The position numbers and the translations under genes are program-made. From positions 8,554,001 to 8,618,000 of the forward strand of contig JAITYX010000008.1 of the NCBI GenBank assembly GCA_021018815.1: a stretch of 64,000 nt of DNA, in the 5' to 3' direction. The notes under the pieces were generated by a model. That model was not told the origin of the DNA. It did no database searches and saw nothing but the letters and a program-made list of their open reading frames with translations. Source of the DNA: Talinum fruticosum. Its lineage: Eukaryota > Streptophyta > Magnoliopsida > Caryophyllales > Talinaceae. Shown one piece after another: positions 35,701 through 50,077 of this stretch (its first letter is position 1; every line of letters begins with the position of its first letter).

Positions 35701-38700
35701 AAATGCATGTTTGGATAACTATTTAGCCAATTTGTGTTCAGCTGACTTCAGCATCCTTGTTTCCTTAAGTATTGTTGTCCTTTCACAGCAGTTAAGCATC
35801 AGAAGTACAGAATGTGAATTGTTTCAAAGACATCAATGATAAAAAAGACATCCTTTCGATTATTTTTCTCCTTACTGAATTTGGATAGTTTTGCTAACAT
35901 AAAATAAATTTTGCAGTTGGGATTTCATCTATGCGGAATATGTCATGGCTGCGGGACATCATCATCGTTCAATAGTTTGGCAGGTATGCTAAAATCACTG
36001 GTAAGCATTGGCATTAATAGACAAATTCAAGATAGCTGTATAAATGTATTGTACACAACCGCTCTTGTGGAATTTTAATACGGTGTAATTTCACAGAGCT
36101 ATTTTATGTTTCTGTGGAGAAGAATGTTATCTCAGTTGGAAAAAAAAATCAGAGGAAAATTACTGATCTTCTTAATGATTCGTCCATTGTGTTTATACTG
36201 TTTGCTAATCAAATAGAGATGGACGGACCTGTAACTAAATAAGTTTCAGATATACCCACATGTGTTGTATACCCAATGAAGTTGTTGAAAGTATCTAGTA
36301 TGGAGGCTAAGAATTTCATTGGGGTGATTGCTGACTTGTGAGATTTCAGATTCCATTGTTGGAGTGCAGATTTATTATTATATGTTATCCGATTATTTTC
36401 TTTCCCCTTTGGCTTTGTCATGAATGCTATTCTTTTACCTTCTTACCTGCTGTGCTATTCAGCAAATTTGTTCCTCTATGCACTAGCCTTTGAAACAAAA
36501 TTTATAGAATGAATAACAGATCATATTGGTGACAACATTTATTTGTTGCTGTTCCTTTGTTGAACCAGCAAAATTGTTGGATGCAATGTATAAAAATGAA
36601 CTTTGTGATCGAGACACGTCTTTTTAAATTTTGCTGTTGTATCCTGCATGGACATGTAAGACCTGCTGTCACAATGCCCTCTCTCGTGGATCTAAACTTT
36701 TCCAACATGATATTCTCTTTAATACTACTGTACACCACTATCTTCTTGAAACATTCTCTTCAGTTTCAATTCTGCTGACGATCTCACATCTTGAATTATG
36801 TGATAAAAAACTATGCAGATTGCAGAGGATTATTCTCATGCTGAGTTCCTGATACGGCTTCCAGGATATTGCCCAAGTATGCAGTAACTCTTAGGCATAT
36901 TCATTGACTGGTACTTTCTATTACACTTTATAAATGCTGATATCCGCATTTTGCAGTGCCCGCTTTCCGTGATGTTATTGATGTACCTTTGGTGGTTAGA
37001 AGGCTACATAAATCTCGAAAGGAGGTTGGCATGTGATACTTATCTGTTAAGTTGTTTGATGCCATGTGCTATTTACTTGTATTCATATACTGTTATGTGT
37101 CTTGATACTAGGTTAGGAAAGAACTTGGAGTTGATGATGATGTCAAGCTGCTTATCCTAAATTTTGGCGGGCAGGTAACCTAAAATATGAATCAGGTTTA
37201 TATAGATTGTGGTTTCTTATATCTGAGACAAATTTATCAGAACATTCCAATTGTGGGAAATTGCTAAAGAAAGACAACAGATCATCCAATAACAAATATA
37301 TCGGTACTATAAAGTTAGCTTATATCGCTTCAATTCCCAAAGTATCACTTTTAATAATCAAGATCCTAGTCATGGAACATTTTTTCATTTTTTGACGGTG
37401 TACATTCCAAGTCATTGGAATATGATCTCACTTATTGATTTTGCGTTTAAAATAAGATCTATCATACAGATTTATTCCTTGTCACTTATTGAAAAGTTGC
37501 TCTTTGGTGCTTCTTTTTACCTAACCTGTCCAGTCCTTTGTAGTTTGCAAAATTGTCTTAGTAGGCGACAGTAACAAAGTAGGAGAGGCATGGATTATGA
37601 GATAAAAACAAGAGGAAAAGGTTGGATGATGGGGCATATAAAATGACCATTAGATCATGTAGCAGTATACTTTGCTTTAAAGAAAAGAAGAAAGCCTGAA
37701 GTCTTCTATGATACGATTTGCAACAGAAACTTCACATGATCATTCAACGCAAACACATCTAGCCGAACTGCACTCAACCACATATTTTTATAGGTGGTTG
37801 AGTTTCTATGTGTTTCTTCCTGAATTTGGAGGAAATCATTGCATCTTGTTTGAAAATTAAAATTTCACATTATAAAGGTGCTTAGAGGCAGATTGCATTT
37901 TGTGTAGTCGTCTAATCATCTATTTGCCTCTTCATATCATGTACCTAATTGACAAATCCAGTTTGTGGGTGCTGTTGGTTGGATAATCTTATACATGCGA
38001 GGTGACTGGCTACTGTGTGAATGGGATTTGATCTTGAATTTCTCAGTAAAATCCGTCCATTTCAGTAACTTTCAAACAAGGGGCTAATTCTTGGTTATAC
38101 TCATGAATCAATTTCTATCATGTGTTTATATTCCTGTAGTTTTGGTCAATGCTGTGTGCTCTATTACTTTCTCCCCTTTTACAGCCACTTCCATTATTCT
38201 TACTCTTGTAATTTTATTTACTCGGTATTTGTTCTAAATTCTCTGTTTGTGGCAGCCATCAGGCTGGAAACTGAGGAAGAGTTTTTACCTCCTGGCTGGA
38301 AATGCCTGGTATGATATCTGTTGTGTAACTGTTTTCCTTGTTTGCAATAGACTGAGATTTACTGGTGGACTTACCCAGTTAGTACCCCATTCTCCCTAGC
38401 CTCCCCCAACCCAAAAGAAAACACTCATTCATAATTTGCTCATATAGGTTTGTGGAGCTTCTGACAAAGATGAACTTCCACCACGTTTCATAAAGCTAGC
38501 TAGAGATGCATATACACCTGATCTTATGGCGGCATCTGACTGTATGCTTGGTTAGTTCCTGGACTACGACTCCATATATAAACATATAAACTCAGAAGAA
38601 AAAAGTTTGTTTTTAAGCTTCTAACAGGTTTCCTTTTTCAACTTCTATATTTTCAGGTAAGATTGGATATGGAACAAGTAGTGAAGCCTTGGCATACAAA

Positions 38701-41700
38701 TTGCCGTTTGTATTTGTACGCCGAGATTATTTCAATGAGGAACCATTCTTAAGAAATCTGCTAGAGGTACTTCTTATTGTCCTATATCGGCTTTTCAGGT
38801 GCTGCTGCTGCTGCTGCTTTGTATTTACCTCAATACTGGCAAATGATATGCATGTTTCACTGCAGTACTATCAATGTGGTGTTGAGATGATAAGGAGGGA
38901 TTTGCTTACCGGGCATTGGAAGCCCTACATTGATCGTGCAATGAGTTTGAAACCATGCTATGATGGCGGGATAAATGGCGGGGAGGTATATTGACTGTTC
39001 TCCTTATGATTGGCAATCTTTTGTTAAGAGGGTATAAATGAACCCATCCAGCTTGGGCTTGGCTTCGTACATTGGGATTTGTGTGTAGGTTTGGCTTAGT
39101 ACGTCAGGATTAGGGCCTAGGTTGTCTTATTTCTTCATGGTTCAGTATTGGGCACTTGAAATTGAACCTCAACAAAATAAGTTTGGCACTGGCATTGAAC
39201 CCCAACAAAATAAGTTGGCCAATGGCATCTGCAGTTTGCAAAAAGTTTCTCTTGCAGACGTGAATATAATTTTAACAAGGAATGAAATTGCATAATGTTG
39301 CACTTAATGAAATTGTATTTCTTGCTTACTCCAAAAAAAAAGAAAGAAATTGCAAAGTGTTCTACCTGTACTTTCTTCTTGGATCCTTCTGTGAAATCTG
39401 TAGTTCTTGCTTGAGTTTTACATTTTTCTTTACAATACTACTATCAAACCTAACATGCATTCTCCAATGTTGACATGCTAACACTAAGAATCTAAGATGG
39501 CATTTTTCCATCAACAGTGGTTTACAGATATGTAAGGCATGGGCATTGAATTGGGTACCCATTGTGTCAAGTGGATTAACCCAATAATGTCAAATGTCAA
39601 TGCTCAATGATATAACGGGTAGATTCAATCTGGCCCATTAATGGCCCATTTAGTGACTCATTATCTTTTCCAACTTGGTTATGATAGAAATTTACATGCT
39701 AAACCTGGTCAAGATTACCATTGGTAATTTATATACAGCAATGATTGTTATATGGAGGCCTTTTGTGCAAGTTCACCCTATTTTAAAACTGGATTGAAAC
39801 TAGGTTGGCCCAGGGCAGACCTGAACTGAACCATTTATTCACACAGAGAACCTGACGTTAACGAATCGACCATGGCCCGGCTTTGTCATTGGATTGGCCT
39901 GGCTCATTTCCCACCTTACTGATAGATGCGGACTCCTGTTGATAAGGAAGTGCATGAATTTCTGCAATGTTCATTTAATTGTTATTGCCAATGCATCAGA
40001 TTGGTTAGGTGAATTGGAAATAGTAAGGAGGCATAGGATTCAATGTGATAAATGTGCAATAGCTATTTTATGGGAAGTGAGCCTACTCTGATGGCCTAAG
40101 ATAGAAATCATGTCATTCAGCTAGCTAGCGCTGAGGGAGTATATTCTAAATATAAAGCTTCTGATTTACAATAAGTTCCGAAATTGCAGGTAGCTGCTCA
40201 CATTTTGCAGGATGCTGCAGTTGGAAAGAACTATGTATCAGATAAGGTGAGTGGAATAGCCTTTGAGGCTGCTCAGTATACAGTAATTGTCTCTGGAATT
40301 AATCTGACTAAATGCTCTAGCCTAGCCTTGCCATTTTTGCTGCTTATGTCCTTCATTATGATTATTTTTTTTGGTCATGTTTCTATAGTTCAGTGGAGCT
40401 CGAAGATTACGTGATGCAATTATCCTTGGGTATCAACTGCAAAGAATTCCTGGTAGAGATCCTGATCTCAGTATACCTGAATGGTATACAAATGCTCAAA
40501 ATGAACTAGGTCGTCGTTCTGGTTCCCCGAAGCCTGCCGATAATGGAGATGTCAATGATTCTCATAGCTCGTGAGCTTCTATTATTTTCTCTACTACCAT
40601 TTTTTAGTAAAAAGGATGGTTCATGTGAATTGATTTTTCTTGCCCTGTTCCATTTTCTCCTAGATACATGGAAGACTTTGAAATTCTTCACGGTGATCAT
40701 CATGATCTTCCTGATACAAAAAGTTTCTTAAGTAGCTTGGCGGAGCTAGCTGCTGCCAAAACTGAGAATGATGCTAAGCATCATGCACGAGAGCTCAAGG
40801 CTGCTGCAGCATTCTTCAGTTGGGAGGTTGGTTTCTTGTTACTCAGATTTGTTGCATTTTGCCTGACCTGATTATTGCATGTGTGATGGCAATTTTCTGC
40901 TGAACTATGCTCTGATGATCAGGTTCTAAGTACCTTGAGTGAACGTATGCTGAGCATTTTTGAAGTGCTAAAATTGATGCACTATGATCATCTGCTTTCA
41001 GGAGGGGGTGGTAATTTTTTTATTATCCTAAAGACATATGTTCATTGTGATTAGAATATAGGACATGAACACTGGGAAGCACAACCAAGTGTGCCTTTGC
41101 TTTTACCTCCTCCCGTCCTCGGCCCCCTTAAAAAGTTATAAAGGCTGCTTAAAGGAAGGACCTCACTTGTTTTGTTGCCTGAGAGTCTCCGTCTGATTTC
41201 AGGAAGAGATTTTTGTTGCTAGGGCACCAGGAAGGTTGGATGTAATGGGAGGCATTGCTGACTACTCTGGAAGTCTTGTGTTACAGGTGATATTTATTTG
41301 TGTTTTGTCTTTATCTTGGTTTACTGCTGATTACGGTCAAGTTAAAATGTAATAAGTAGACATGACTAGCACTTCCCACCTCTGATTTTATACATAATGG
41401 CAGCCATCTGTATACACACATGTCTAAGTTGTAGGCACCCGCTAGATGATCTGCTTTTTATTGTTTTCTTGTTCAAATGTTCTTTCTGATTTCTGTTTTA
41501 ATTTTCCAGACTTGCATAGCTTTAGGAGTGTTCTCTTATCCTACTGGTAATAGTTACTTTGTGTGGATAGATTTCTTCTCAGTTTGCAAAAATTAGGGCA
41601 CAAGGCCTGGTTTGGTTTGTTGAGAAGATCTTATGAAAAGCTTGATCCTCCATATCTTCAATTTTTTCCGCGGTCAACTTTGAATTGTAATAGGCCCCTG

Positions 41701-44700
41701 TTCACCATCAGTAGTCTCCTCTTGAATCAATTAGTCTTCTGCATTTTGATACCCCCCAAACAATCCCACTCTGTCCCACATTATTACTCCCATGACTCTC
41801 ACCTGAGACATGAAAATCTTTTAAGAGAACAGCATCTATTTCACTCTTTTCTATTGATTTTAAAGAGACAGCAAGTATCTAAAACTTGCCAGGTTATTTT
41901 GGGACTTAAAAGCAAAAATGGGCCAAATTAATGGGACAGAAACTGACTACTGCTCGGCATTATTTTGTTCTCTCACTAGTATTCATTTGCATCTCAATCT
42001 TTTGCCTTCTCGTGCAGATGCCTATTAGGGAAGCTTGCCATGTTGCGTTGCAAAAGACTCACCCTAGCAAACATCGGTTGTGGAAGCATGCACAGGCTAG
42101 GCAGCAAGACAAGGGACAGGGACCCACGCCTGTGCTTCAGATTGTAAGTGAATCATAGAGATGGTCCCCTTTTCTCTGCTTTCTCTTTTGTAGTTGAATT
42201 TCTGTGAAATCCATGCTATCCATTCTGTAGGTAGTGTTTGGTCCATTAGCTGTTATTAATTTTGACTTCACGTTTATACTTTAAGATGGCTGATTATTTT
42301 TCTTAATAATTGGTGTTGCCCACAGGTATCATTTGGGGCGGAACTGAGCAACCGTGGTCCAACTTTTGACATGGATTTGTCTGATTTTATGGATGGTGAT
42401 AAGCCGATATCATATGAGAAAGCCAGGAAATACTTCTCCCGAGATCCTTCTCAGAAGTCAGCTCCTATTCTTACAGACTTACTAAGTTGTCTTATAATTT
42501 ATCCACGTTCCAGTTCTTATTCGTTATAAGTTGTAGGTGGGCAGCATATGTGGCAGGAACAATTCTAGTGTTGATGACAGAGTTGGGTGTTCGATTTGAA
42601 AACAGTATCAGCATGCTGGTACAGCTCTTCTCTTATTTTTTCATTGTCAAAGAGGATTATGTTTGTATATTATTATCTATATTGTTTCTAACATGGATAA
42701 ATACTAATTGGACCCTTTGTTTGAATGAACCTGCAGGTTTCTTCTGCTGTTCCTGAAGGTAAAGGTGTTTCCTCATCTGCTTCTGTCGAAGTTGCCAGCA
42801 TGTCAGCTGTTGCTGCTGCTCATGGTAATTTCTTAGATTTAATTACTTGTATATTTAATTAATTGTTTGGAATTTTCTTATTAATATAATAACTTGTTCT
42901 TTAATATGATACATATAAGCCTAAAACATCACCCTAAAGTCTCAGCTTCTGCGGGCTAAGGGGGCCTGATGTAAGCAAACTTACCTTTGGGATAAAATTG
43001 TGAATAGTTTGTTCCCTGCTGGGAGATGTGAGATTTCTTTTTCCTTTTTTCCTCTGTTCATTTGTTTGTCTGTACCATCTTTAAGAAATAGTCATGATGA
43101 TTTAAAACTACTTCCATTGTGGGTCCCACTATGGGGTTTGGGGAAATCCAAATGTCGGTAGTTTTACCCTTGTATCCAACCATTTCTTGTGAAGAGACCC
43201 ACGTAAAAAGTTTTTGGAGAACATTAATAAATAGTCCTGAAAATTTATCTCTAATTAATATTTTGCAGGACTCAATATATCTCCAAGAGATTTGGCGCTG
43301 CTTTGCCAAAAGGTTCTACTTATATGTGAACTTTAAATATTTAGTGGCTAATTGTCAATATTTTTAATTGAAAATGTGCTGTATGTCTTTTTTAATTCAA
43401 CTAACATGTTCCATCTGCTTGTTTTAAGGTTGAGAACCACATTGTAGGAGCACCATGTGGTGTGATGGATCAGATGGCTTCAGCCTGTGGGGAGCCATAT
43501 AAACTTTTAGCAATGGTTTGCCAGGTAATGGGGATAAATTATTAACTGTCTTCATTTAATTGTCTGACATGTGGCGCCTTATTTTCATATTTTCCTTGTG
43601 TGCAGCCTGCTGAGGTGTTGGGGCTTGTGGAAATCCCAGCCCATATTCGTCTCTGGGGTATTGATTCAGGAATAAGGCACAGGTAATTTTTGTTGGTATC
43701 TGGGCCTGTCATAACTCTGTATCGTATGAAAACTGTTGTAGCCATAGAGCTGACTAATACTGGCTCCGCTTTTGCATTGAACATGTAGAGAATTGTAAGA
43801 TGATTCTTGACATATGAATGAAATGAATATTCTTTTGCAATTACTTTGTTGACTCTTAAAGGGATGAACCCACTTCACCTCAAACTTTTTTATTTCATTT
43901 GCAATTACTTTGTTGATTTTTATCTTATTCAATTCCTGAAATTGTTTATTTTCTCCAGTTCTGAATACCCCTTGTCTTCTTACAATCTGCTGTTTACTGA
44001 GACACTGGACCATCTGCAGGATCTTTAGAAAGTTCTAAAGCTATAATTCTGTTATAGATTTAAAAGATTTTAAATATTTAATTATCACAAAACAATAGCC
44101 ATCATTAACTGATTTCAGATGAACATACTATTTTTCTGGCCAAATAGGCAGTCAATATATTGTTTGTGTTTGTGCATTACTGAACTTGTTGCCTTTATCT
44201 CCTGTTGTTCCATTGCTGAAATAAATGTGAATCCTGTATGCAACTGCACATCCTTTATGACATATCTTCCCAACTTAGGAAGACATTAATCATTTATACA
44301 TGTTTACATGTTTCTGTTCAGTGCCGATGGGATGCAATTGTGAATCTTTCCATTTTACATATATTTTTTTTACTTTGTTATGTTACATATGTGTGAAATC
44401 AGCTTCTGAATGCACAGAGGTCAAGAGCCTTCTGTTTATCTGAATACCTATTTTGTTTATGGAATCCACTGGGTGTCTACATTTGGACCTCCCCAGACTC
44501 TGCTGAGGCAGGATCACACTGCGTGCTATTTGTTGTTGTTATTGGGAACCAAATAGTCACATTTTAACATCTGAAATATTCTGCAGTGTTGGAGGTGCAG
44601 ATTATGGATCTGTGAGAGTAGGAGCATTCATGGGCCGAGAGATGATAAAGGCTTCAGCATCTGAAACATTATCCAATTCACAGGCGAGCAATGATGTGAC

Positions 44701-45984
44701 AATATCTAATGACATTGATGAAAATACTTCTGAATTGATTGGAACTGAAGCTAACTTGGACTATTTATGCAACCTTACACCTCATAGGTAGCGTCTTCCT
44801 GCAGCTCTGTAGAAAATCCCTTTTTCTAGTAATTGTTATCAGTATTTGGTGGTATATGTCAGAATTTTCTTTTCTGTGTACCTATCCTAACTCACCATTT
44901 AGCCATGCTGATACTATCCATTTATCTGTTCTTTGAAAATAATACCTGTATCAATATTGTCAACAATGTTCATCATCACAGGTAGTGTTACTCTGTTAGT
45001 GAAGCGTGTTAGATGTATGTGCTCCTTACTGAATCTGGTCGTACCTCAGGTCATGTATGCTTGTCAGTGTCCTATGTCCATGATTCATTAATCAGATTAT
45101 AGGATTTCTTTGCCGGAGAAATAAAAAAAGAGTATATTCTTATGTTACATTGAATTTTTGTGGTTATCGGATGTTTACCCTTACCCACCCTAGGTGGAGC
45201 CTCATGAAAGACATTTTTGGAAACATCATATTTTGCTATTTCTTTTTTCCCCATTATTATCTTGTTTCTCCATATTTTCATAGGAAAAAGGAGTGTTCTG
45301 TAGTAAAGAACATAAGAAAACAACCAGACCTAATCGAACCTCAGAATTTTTCCCATAAAGAATGTGTAACATGAAATGTTTTACAACCTTACAAAGATTG
45401 TTCCTGTCGGACCCCAGATTTGGGAGATGGTGATGAAACATTTGGTTGGCCCTAGTTGCTTTTTTAAACATCTCGTCACTCCCTATGACATTTTTTTATC
45501 ACTGTAATTCCAAATAATCATTCACATAGGTATCTGTAAAAGAAGTCATTTATTGTTTTATTTGTATGACAGATATGAAGCTGCATATGCCAACATCCTC
45601 CCTGAGCGTATAGATGGGGAAACCTTTTTGAACAAATACAAGGACCATAAAGATCCTGTTACTGTAATTGATTCAAAGAGGTCTTATGCTGTCAGAGCAG
45701 CTGCAAGACATCCTATATACGAGAATTTCCGAGTAAAGGTTAGCTTTTGTACCTCTCTTAGCAGTCGGCGTTGGCCCTTTTGTCATTTACAACATGATGA
45801 TGAAAAATTATTTGTATATCATTTTCTTTATTTTTGTGCTACTTCTCTACTGGAAATCTATTACTCTTAAATTGTCTAAAATTTGAGGCTAAGACTCAAA
45901 GGAAGTGATCATCATATTTTACAATCACGATACCCTTCACTGTGGAAACATCACTTATCATCTTAATTGTCTCAGCTTCTTCAT

Positions 45985-46061
<77 letters not shown>

Positions 46062-46212
46062 ATATATATATATATAAAAGTGAGTGCAATGTGGTCGTGA
46101 CACATGGCAAGGTAAGTCATTAATTCATAGATTTTTTTGTGGTATTAAAGTGATGTATTTATTGTTAAGATGTAATTATTTGTGTATATTAATACTAATA
46201 TAAATATAAATA

Positions 46213-46247
<35 letters not shown>

Positions 46248-48769
46248 CTTTTTATAAAATTAATAACTTTTTGTTGATGTAAACTTTGTGCACTTTTAGA
46301 AAAAATAGTACCTAAAGTTAAATAATGAATTAAGAATTTTATAAATGTATATTAAAATAAATAAGAGAAATTAATATATATAATTTTTTGGTAGAATAAA
46401 TTAATATATTTAAACATATAAGCTAAATACGCTGAGATATTAAGCATCTTATCATCTTCATCAACATTACACTCGCTGATTTTCATCCTAATTCATGTAA
46501 AAATAAATATCCTTTACCATTAATAGAGTATTTAAAGGAGGAAGAGTTGAAGATGACAATTAAAAGCATCTAATTTCAACCGTTTCACTTAACTTATCTC
46601 TATACCTTCCTTTTCTAATTTCTGGTTATAAAAGCAAGGCAAATTGGATGGGAGGGAGGAGTAGCAATGTAGTCTATATTTTATTTTGTCCCTCTCTTCT
46701 CCTTCCTTTTTGGTTTATTAACAATAAAATAAAATGTATTGCTTTGTTTATTTATGAATTTAAGAATGGAATTGAAGGTGTGGGCATGCTCTCCTTTTTT
46801 TCTTATATTTATGTTGGTCTGTGTTTTTAAATATAATAATTAGTAGGTAAATTAGGATAATGCATCTCAATTTAAAGGTTTTTTCCTTATTATTTTATGA
46901 ATCTCTTTTTTTTCCTCATCTCATTCTCTTTTGGGCTTTCCATTTAGCAAAATATTACCATTTTGTTAGAATGCCATACATTATTTTTTCCTTTATCTCA
47001 GGCGACAAAAGATTGAGTGTTACAAATTTATTGGGCAATTTTATATAAGTGTTGTAATAAGTATCAATGATGACCTTATTTAATTATTATAATTGGATTT
47101 TCTCTCAAATGTTATTGAAGGAGCGACAATGGAGAACTAAGTCTGGGATCCCTTGGCATAATATAATAACATACTTATCTCGAGATATAAAGGTCAATCC
47201 ATATAAATATTGGACTTGAATTTTGCAACTATATATAAAGATAATAGTAGTAAATCATTGTTTATTTCATTCATGTTTGATAACAAATAAAAATGGAGGA
47301 AGAAATTTAATACATAGATAGAACTATTGAGCTTCATAATAGAGTGTTTACTAAAAACTATATAATAAAAAAGATAAAGGAAGTATATTAAAGATAAAGT
47401 GTATGAATTTAGAAAAAGTGAAAACTGATAACCAAGAAATAAAAGAATTAAAAATTGTAGTTTTCTTTCTAGAAACATAATTTATAAACTTTAGGTATGA
47501 TTTACTAATTAAAAATGCTCATTTTAGTTTTATTTTTATTAAATAGTTGTAAATTATAAGTATTAGTTATACTTTTTTATGTATTCTATCTTATAAGTTT
47601 AAAAATATTTTAGAACAACCTGTGCGTTAAAGTCTAGTAAATTAGATAGGATGGTAGCCAGCCACTAAGTGATACTTTTGTGGTTCATTTATCACAGCTT
47701 CTTGTTTTTATGCTGGCACTAACATCCTTAAATTATCATCAGGCCTTCAAGGCACTTCTGACGTCGGCTGCCTCAGATGACCAATTGACAGCTCTGGGGG
47801 AACTGATGTATCAGGTAAAAGGGTCATGTTCTTAATGCTAAAATTTCCTAATTCATTAAGATGGCATCTTGGTCTTTCACAGACAACCTCTAGCAATAAT
47901 TGGTTGGTGTAGCCATGTAGGGTTGTTTTCGCTTACAACACTCAGTATCGTTATCGTTGTGTTAAGACGATAGTAATGATCAGAGAGAGAGGTCAAAGCC
48001 TACATCTGACCGCAAACATGTTTTTTTAGTGTCACTATAGCTACAATGCTTGTGGGCTTGGCTCGGATGGCACAGATAGAATAGTACAGTTGGTGCAGGA
48101 AATGCAGCATCGCAAATCATCTCAAGCTGAAGATACAGCTCTCTATGGAGCAAAGATAACTGGTGGTGGCTCTGGAGGAACCGTTTGCATAATAGGGAGG
48201 AACTCTATGAAGAGCAGCCAACAAATTCTTGAGGTATGAATTCAATCTGGAAGCAAGAGCGGGATGGGTTCCTCTCCGCATACCCCCCAACAAAAGGTCC
48301 ACCTGGCCCCAAAAAAGGAAAATAAAAAGAAAAACCAAAAGAAGAAGAAATGAAAAAGAAACACTGGCAACCACTTACCAATTGGTGACTTAGGTCGAGG
48401 GATATTCATCTATCCAAACGGGGACTGGACCATAGTCTGAATTCTATAGGTTTTGGTTTGATCCTTGAACAGACTGAACTGTACAAATCCGGACCACCAC
48501 CACCTTGAAATGAGGGTTTGGGAGCGTGAGATTATACATTGACTTACAAATTACCAGCCATTAATCTTTCAAATGCAATCTTCTAGCCATATTCTTTCTT
48601 ACCTCTAAAGAGCTATTTTTCATTGAATGTGAACTCTTTCGTACAGATTAAGAAGAGATACAAAGCAGCAACAGGGTATAAGGCATTTATGTTTGAAGGT
48701 TCATCCCCAGGTGCTGGAATGTTTGGCTATCTAAAAATTCGCCTTCGATCATCTCTCAAGAGAGATTGA
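32727..48769 (+). CDS. ARA1: L-arabinokinase, 29 exons, one apparent 1-nt frameshift in exon 10
   Basis: Phosphorylates L-arabinose to L-arabinose 1-phosphate in the salvage of cell-wall sugar. Exons: 32727-32834, 33202-33309, 34425-34493, 34674-34757, 35352-35428, 35917-35983, 36819-36876, 36957-37024, 37112-37174, 38256-38308, 38448-38550, 38657-38766, 38866-38985, 40190-40246, 40389-40570, 40664-40826, 41203-41286, 42018-42143, 42326-42456, 42537-42618, 42737-42824, 43269-43312, 43429-43524, 43606-43682, 44587-44787, 45573-45738, 47743-47814, 48030-48233, 48647-48769. Phases join correctly and give about 994 residues (Arabidopsis ARA1 is of similar size). The N-terminal half is glycosyltransferase-like ([16 protein letters not shown]...). 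The C-terminal half is a GHMP kinase: [16 protein letters not shown], the ATP loop [27 protein letters not shown] and the Gly-rich [16 protein letters not shown]. Exon 10 is 53 nt where 54 are needed: PSGWKL and [11 protein letters not shown] lie in different frames around 38274. Intron 26 holds a probable Helitron. Confidence 0.93.
39150..39219 (+). repeat. Imperfect 34-bp tandem repeat in arabinokinase intron 13
   Basis: Two adjacent copies share GGCACT..CATTGAACC.CAACAAAATAAGTT with a few mismatches. They lie in an intronic stretch (39000-39900) with recurrent GGGCTTGG/GGCCCA-type words. Confidence 0.5.
45989..46076. repeat. (TA)n microsatellite
   Basis: About 88 bp of nearly perfect TA repeats with two ACA interruptions near 46047-46054, in arabinokinase intron 26 at the start of the putative Helitron. 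Confidence 0.9.
46214..46245. repeat. (TTA)n microsatellite
   Basis: About ten TTA units in arabinokinase intron 26. Confidence 0.9.
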
Positions 48770-50077
48770 GCATTTCCCAACGCAAGATACAAAAATAAGA
48801 CAACCTAGCAGTATTAGCACTAGGGATCTAGCTAGTTGCACTTTGTTTATTTAGTAGTCTCATTGCCTGATTTTTCTCAATTTGTCTCCTAAATTCATTA
48901 GAGAGTCTCATGATACAGCTTTATGTCATAGAATAATGGCGGAGTCCATATGTCAATTCAGATTCTCTTGCTAGATTTTTAGTATGTATGAGATTTTCTA
49001 AAGAATTTTGGAATAAAAAGGGATCACTATGCACTTAACACCATGTTCACAGCAGTGTAGCATCTTTGTTGCTCAGGGTTCGGAGGTCATTCTTTTTTGG
49101 TCGGGAGTCGGGCGGTTTGACGGTGGTGTTGGCCGGCCAGAAAATGAATAGGGTGGTATGTTCAGCATTTGTGCATGCTAACCAACCGCGTAGGCTGCTT
49201 AAGAGGAGGCCCCTTCTCTCTAGGGCTTTGAGTTTTACTGGAGGAATGGCCGATGAAGAGACTTACTTTGATCACTCGCCTTAGTTTGACACTCATCCAG
49301 TCGTCCGTCATCTATAGAGCCTGTGGTCTCTGTGTGAATTTGTCAGATAATATCCAGAAGGCATCGTTTTGAAGATAATATTTTTGTGGTTTTCGATAAT
49401 TAAAATTGCACATTTTAGGACCTCAGTATCTCCAATGGGATTTCAACTCCAAATGTAGATGGACGAAATCTCCTCTTGTCCTCCCAAAATACTTTTTGAT
49501 TACCGATATATGAATCAAAGAAAACAAGAATAATTAGTATAATAACCCAAAGGGTGGGCGAAATGTGTAAAATAATTAGAACAAACTTTCGACCCATTTG
49601 CGCAATATATACTAATGTATATATTTGTGTCATTTAAGAAGGAAATACACAATACATGGTTATCTATACATTTATTTGCATGATATGTTTAATTTTTGCA
49701 ATTATATAGAGTATTATTTTAAGCCAATTTTACTCCTCCATCCCCCAAACAAAAAAAATATAAAAAAGATTTAAAAAACCCTACTTACTAGTTCGCTTTG
49801 CAAGGGCATCGTAATTCTTATGATGTGCTTGAAAGAAAAGGCGGTGGAGGTAGACCAGAGGGAGTAGAAATACACGTATTAGCACCACCAAAATAAATCA
49901 TTTGCATCATTTATATGCCAGTAACTGATTGTTGAAATCAAGTGTTGGTCATCCTATTCAAAGGAAAAAACCACCAGTTGTGCCAGATTTTAGCAGCAAT
50001 GACTTTACATGATGAAAATGTCGTCAAAGAAAGTTAAAGAAATGGGAGCAGATCACCCCGCTTTGGCAAAAGACAGA
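48770..50077. other. Intergenic region between convergent arabinokinase and AIG2-like genes
   Basis: Holds the 3' ends of both genes. A GC-richer patch at 49066-49284 contains an ATG-started frame, 49144-49284 (46 codons, beginning MNRVVCSAFVHAN). I recognise no family, and it lies only about 300 bp past the arabinokinase stop, so it may be 3' transcript or a transposon scrap. The remainder is AT-rich. Confidence 0.4.

Larger units (their letters stand above)
45986..47637 (+). mobile_element. Probable non-autonomous Helitron in arabinokinase intron 26
   Basis: Starts with TC after an A (A|TCATATATA...) and ends with CTAG before T (GTCTAG|T), as Helitrons do at AT targets. After the TA-rich start comes AAAAGTGAGTGCAATGTGG, then GTGACACATGGCAAGG, wording I associate with plant Helitron 5' ends. 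The 3' end reads CCTGTGCGTTAAAGTCTAG, but a clean subterminal hairpin is not evident. The 1.65 kb interior is AT-rich without a Rep/helicase frame. Confidence 0.4.

Noticed and set aside
45905..46123. Ile/Tyr repeat open frame
   Set aside because: Translation of the TA microsatellite within an intron.
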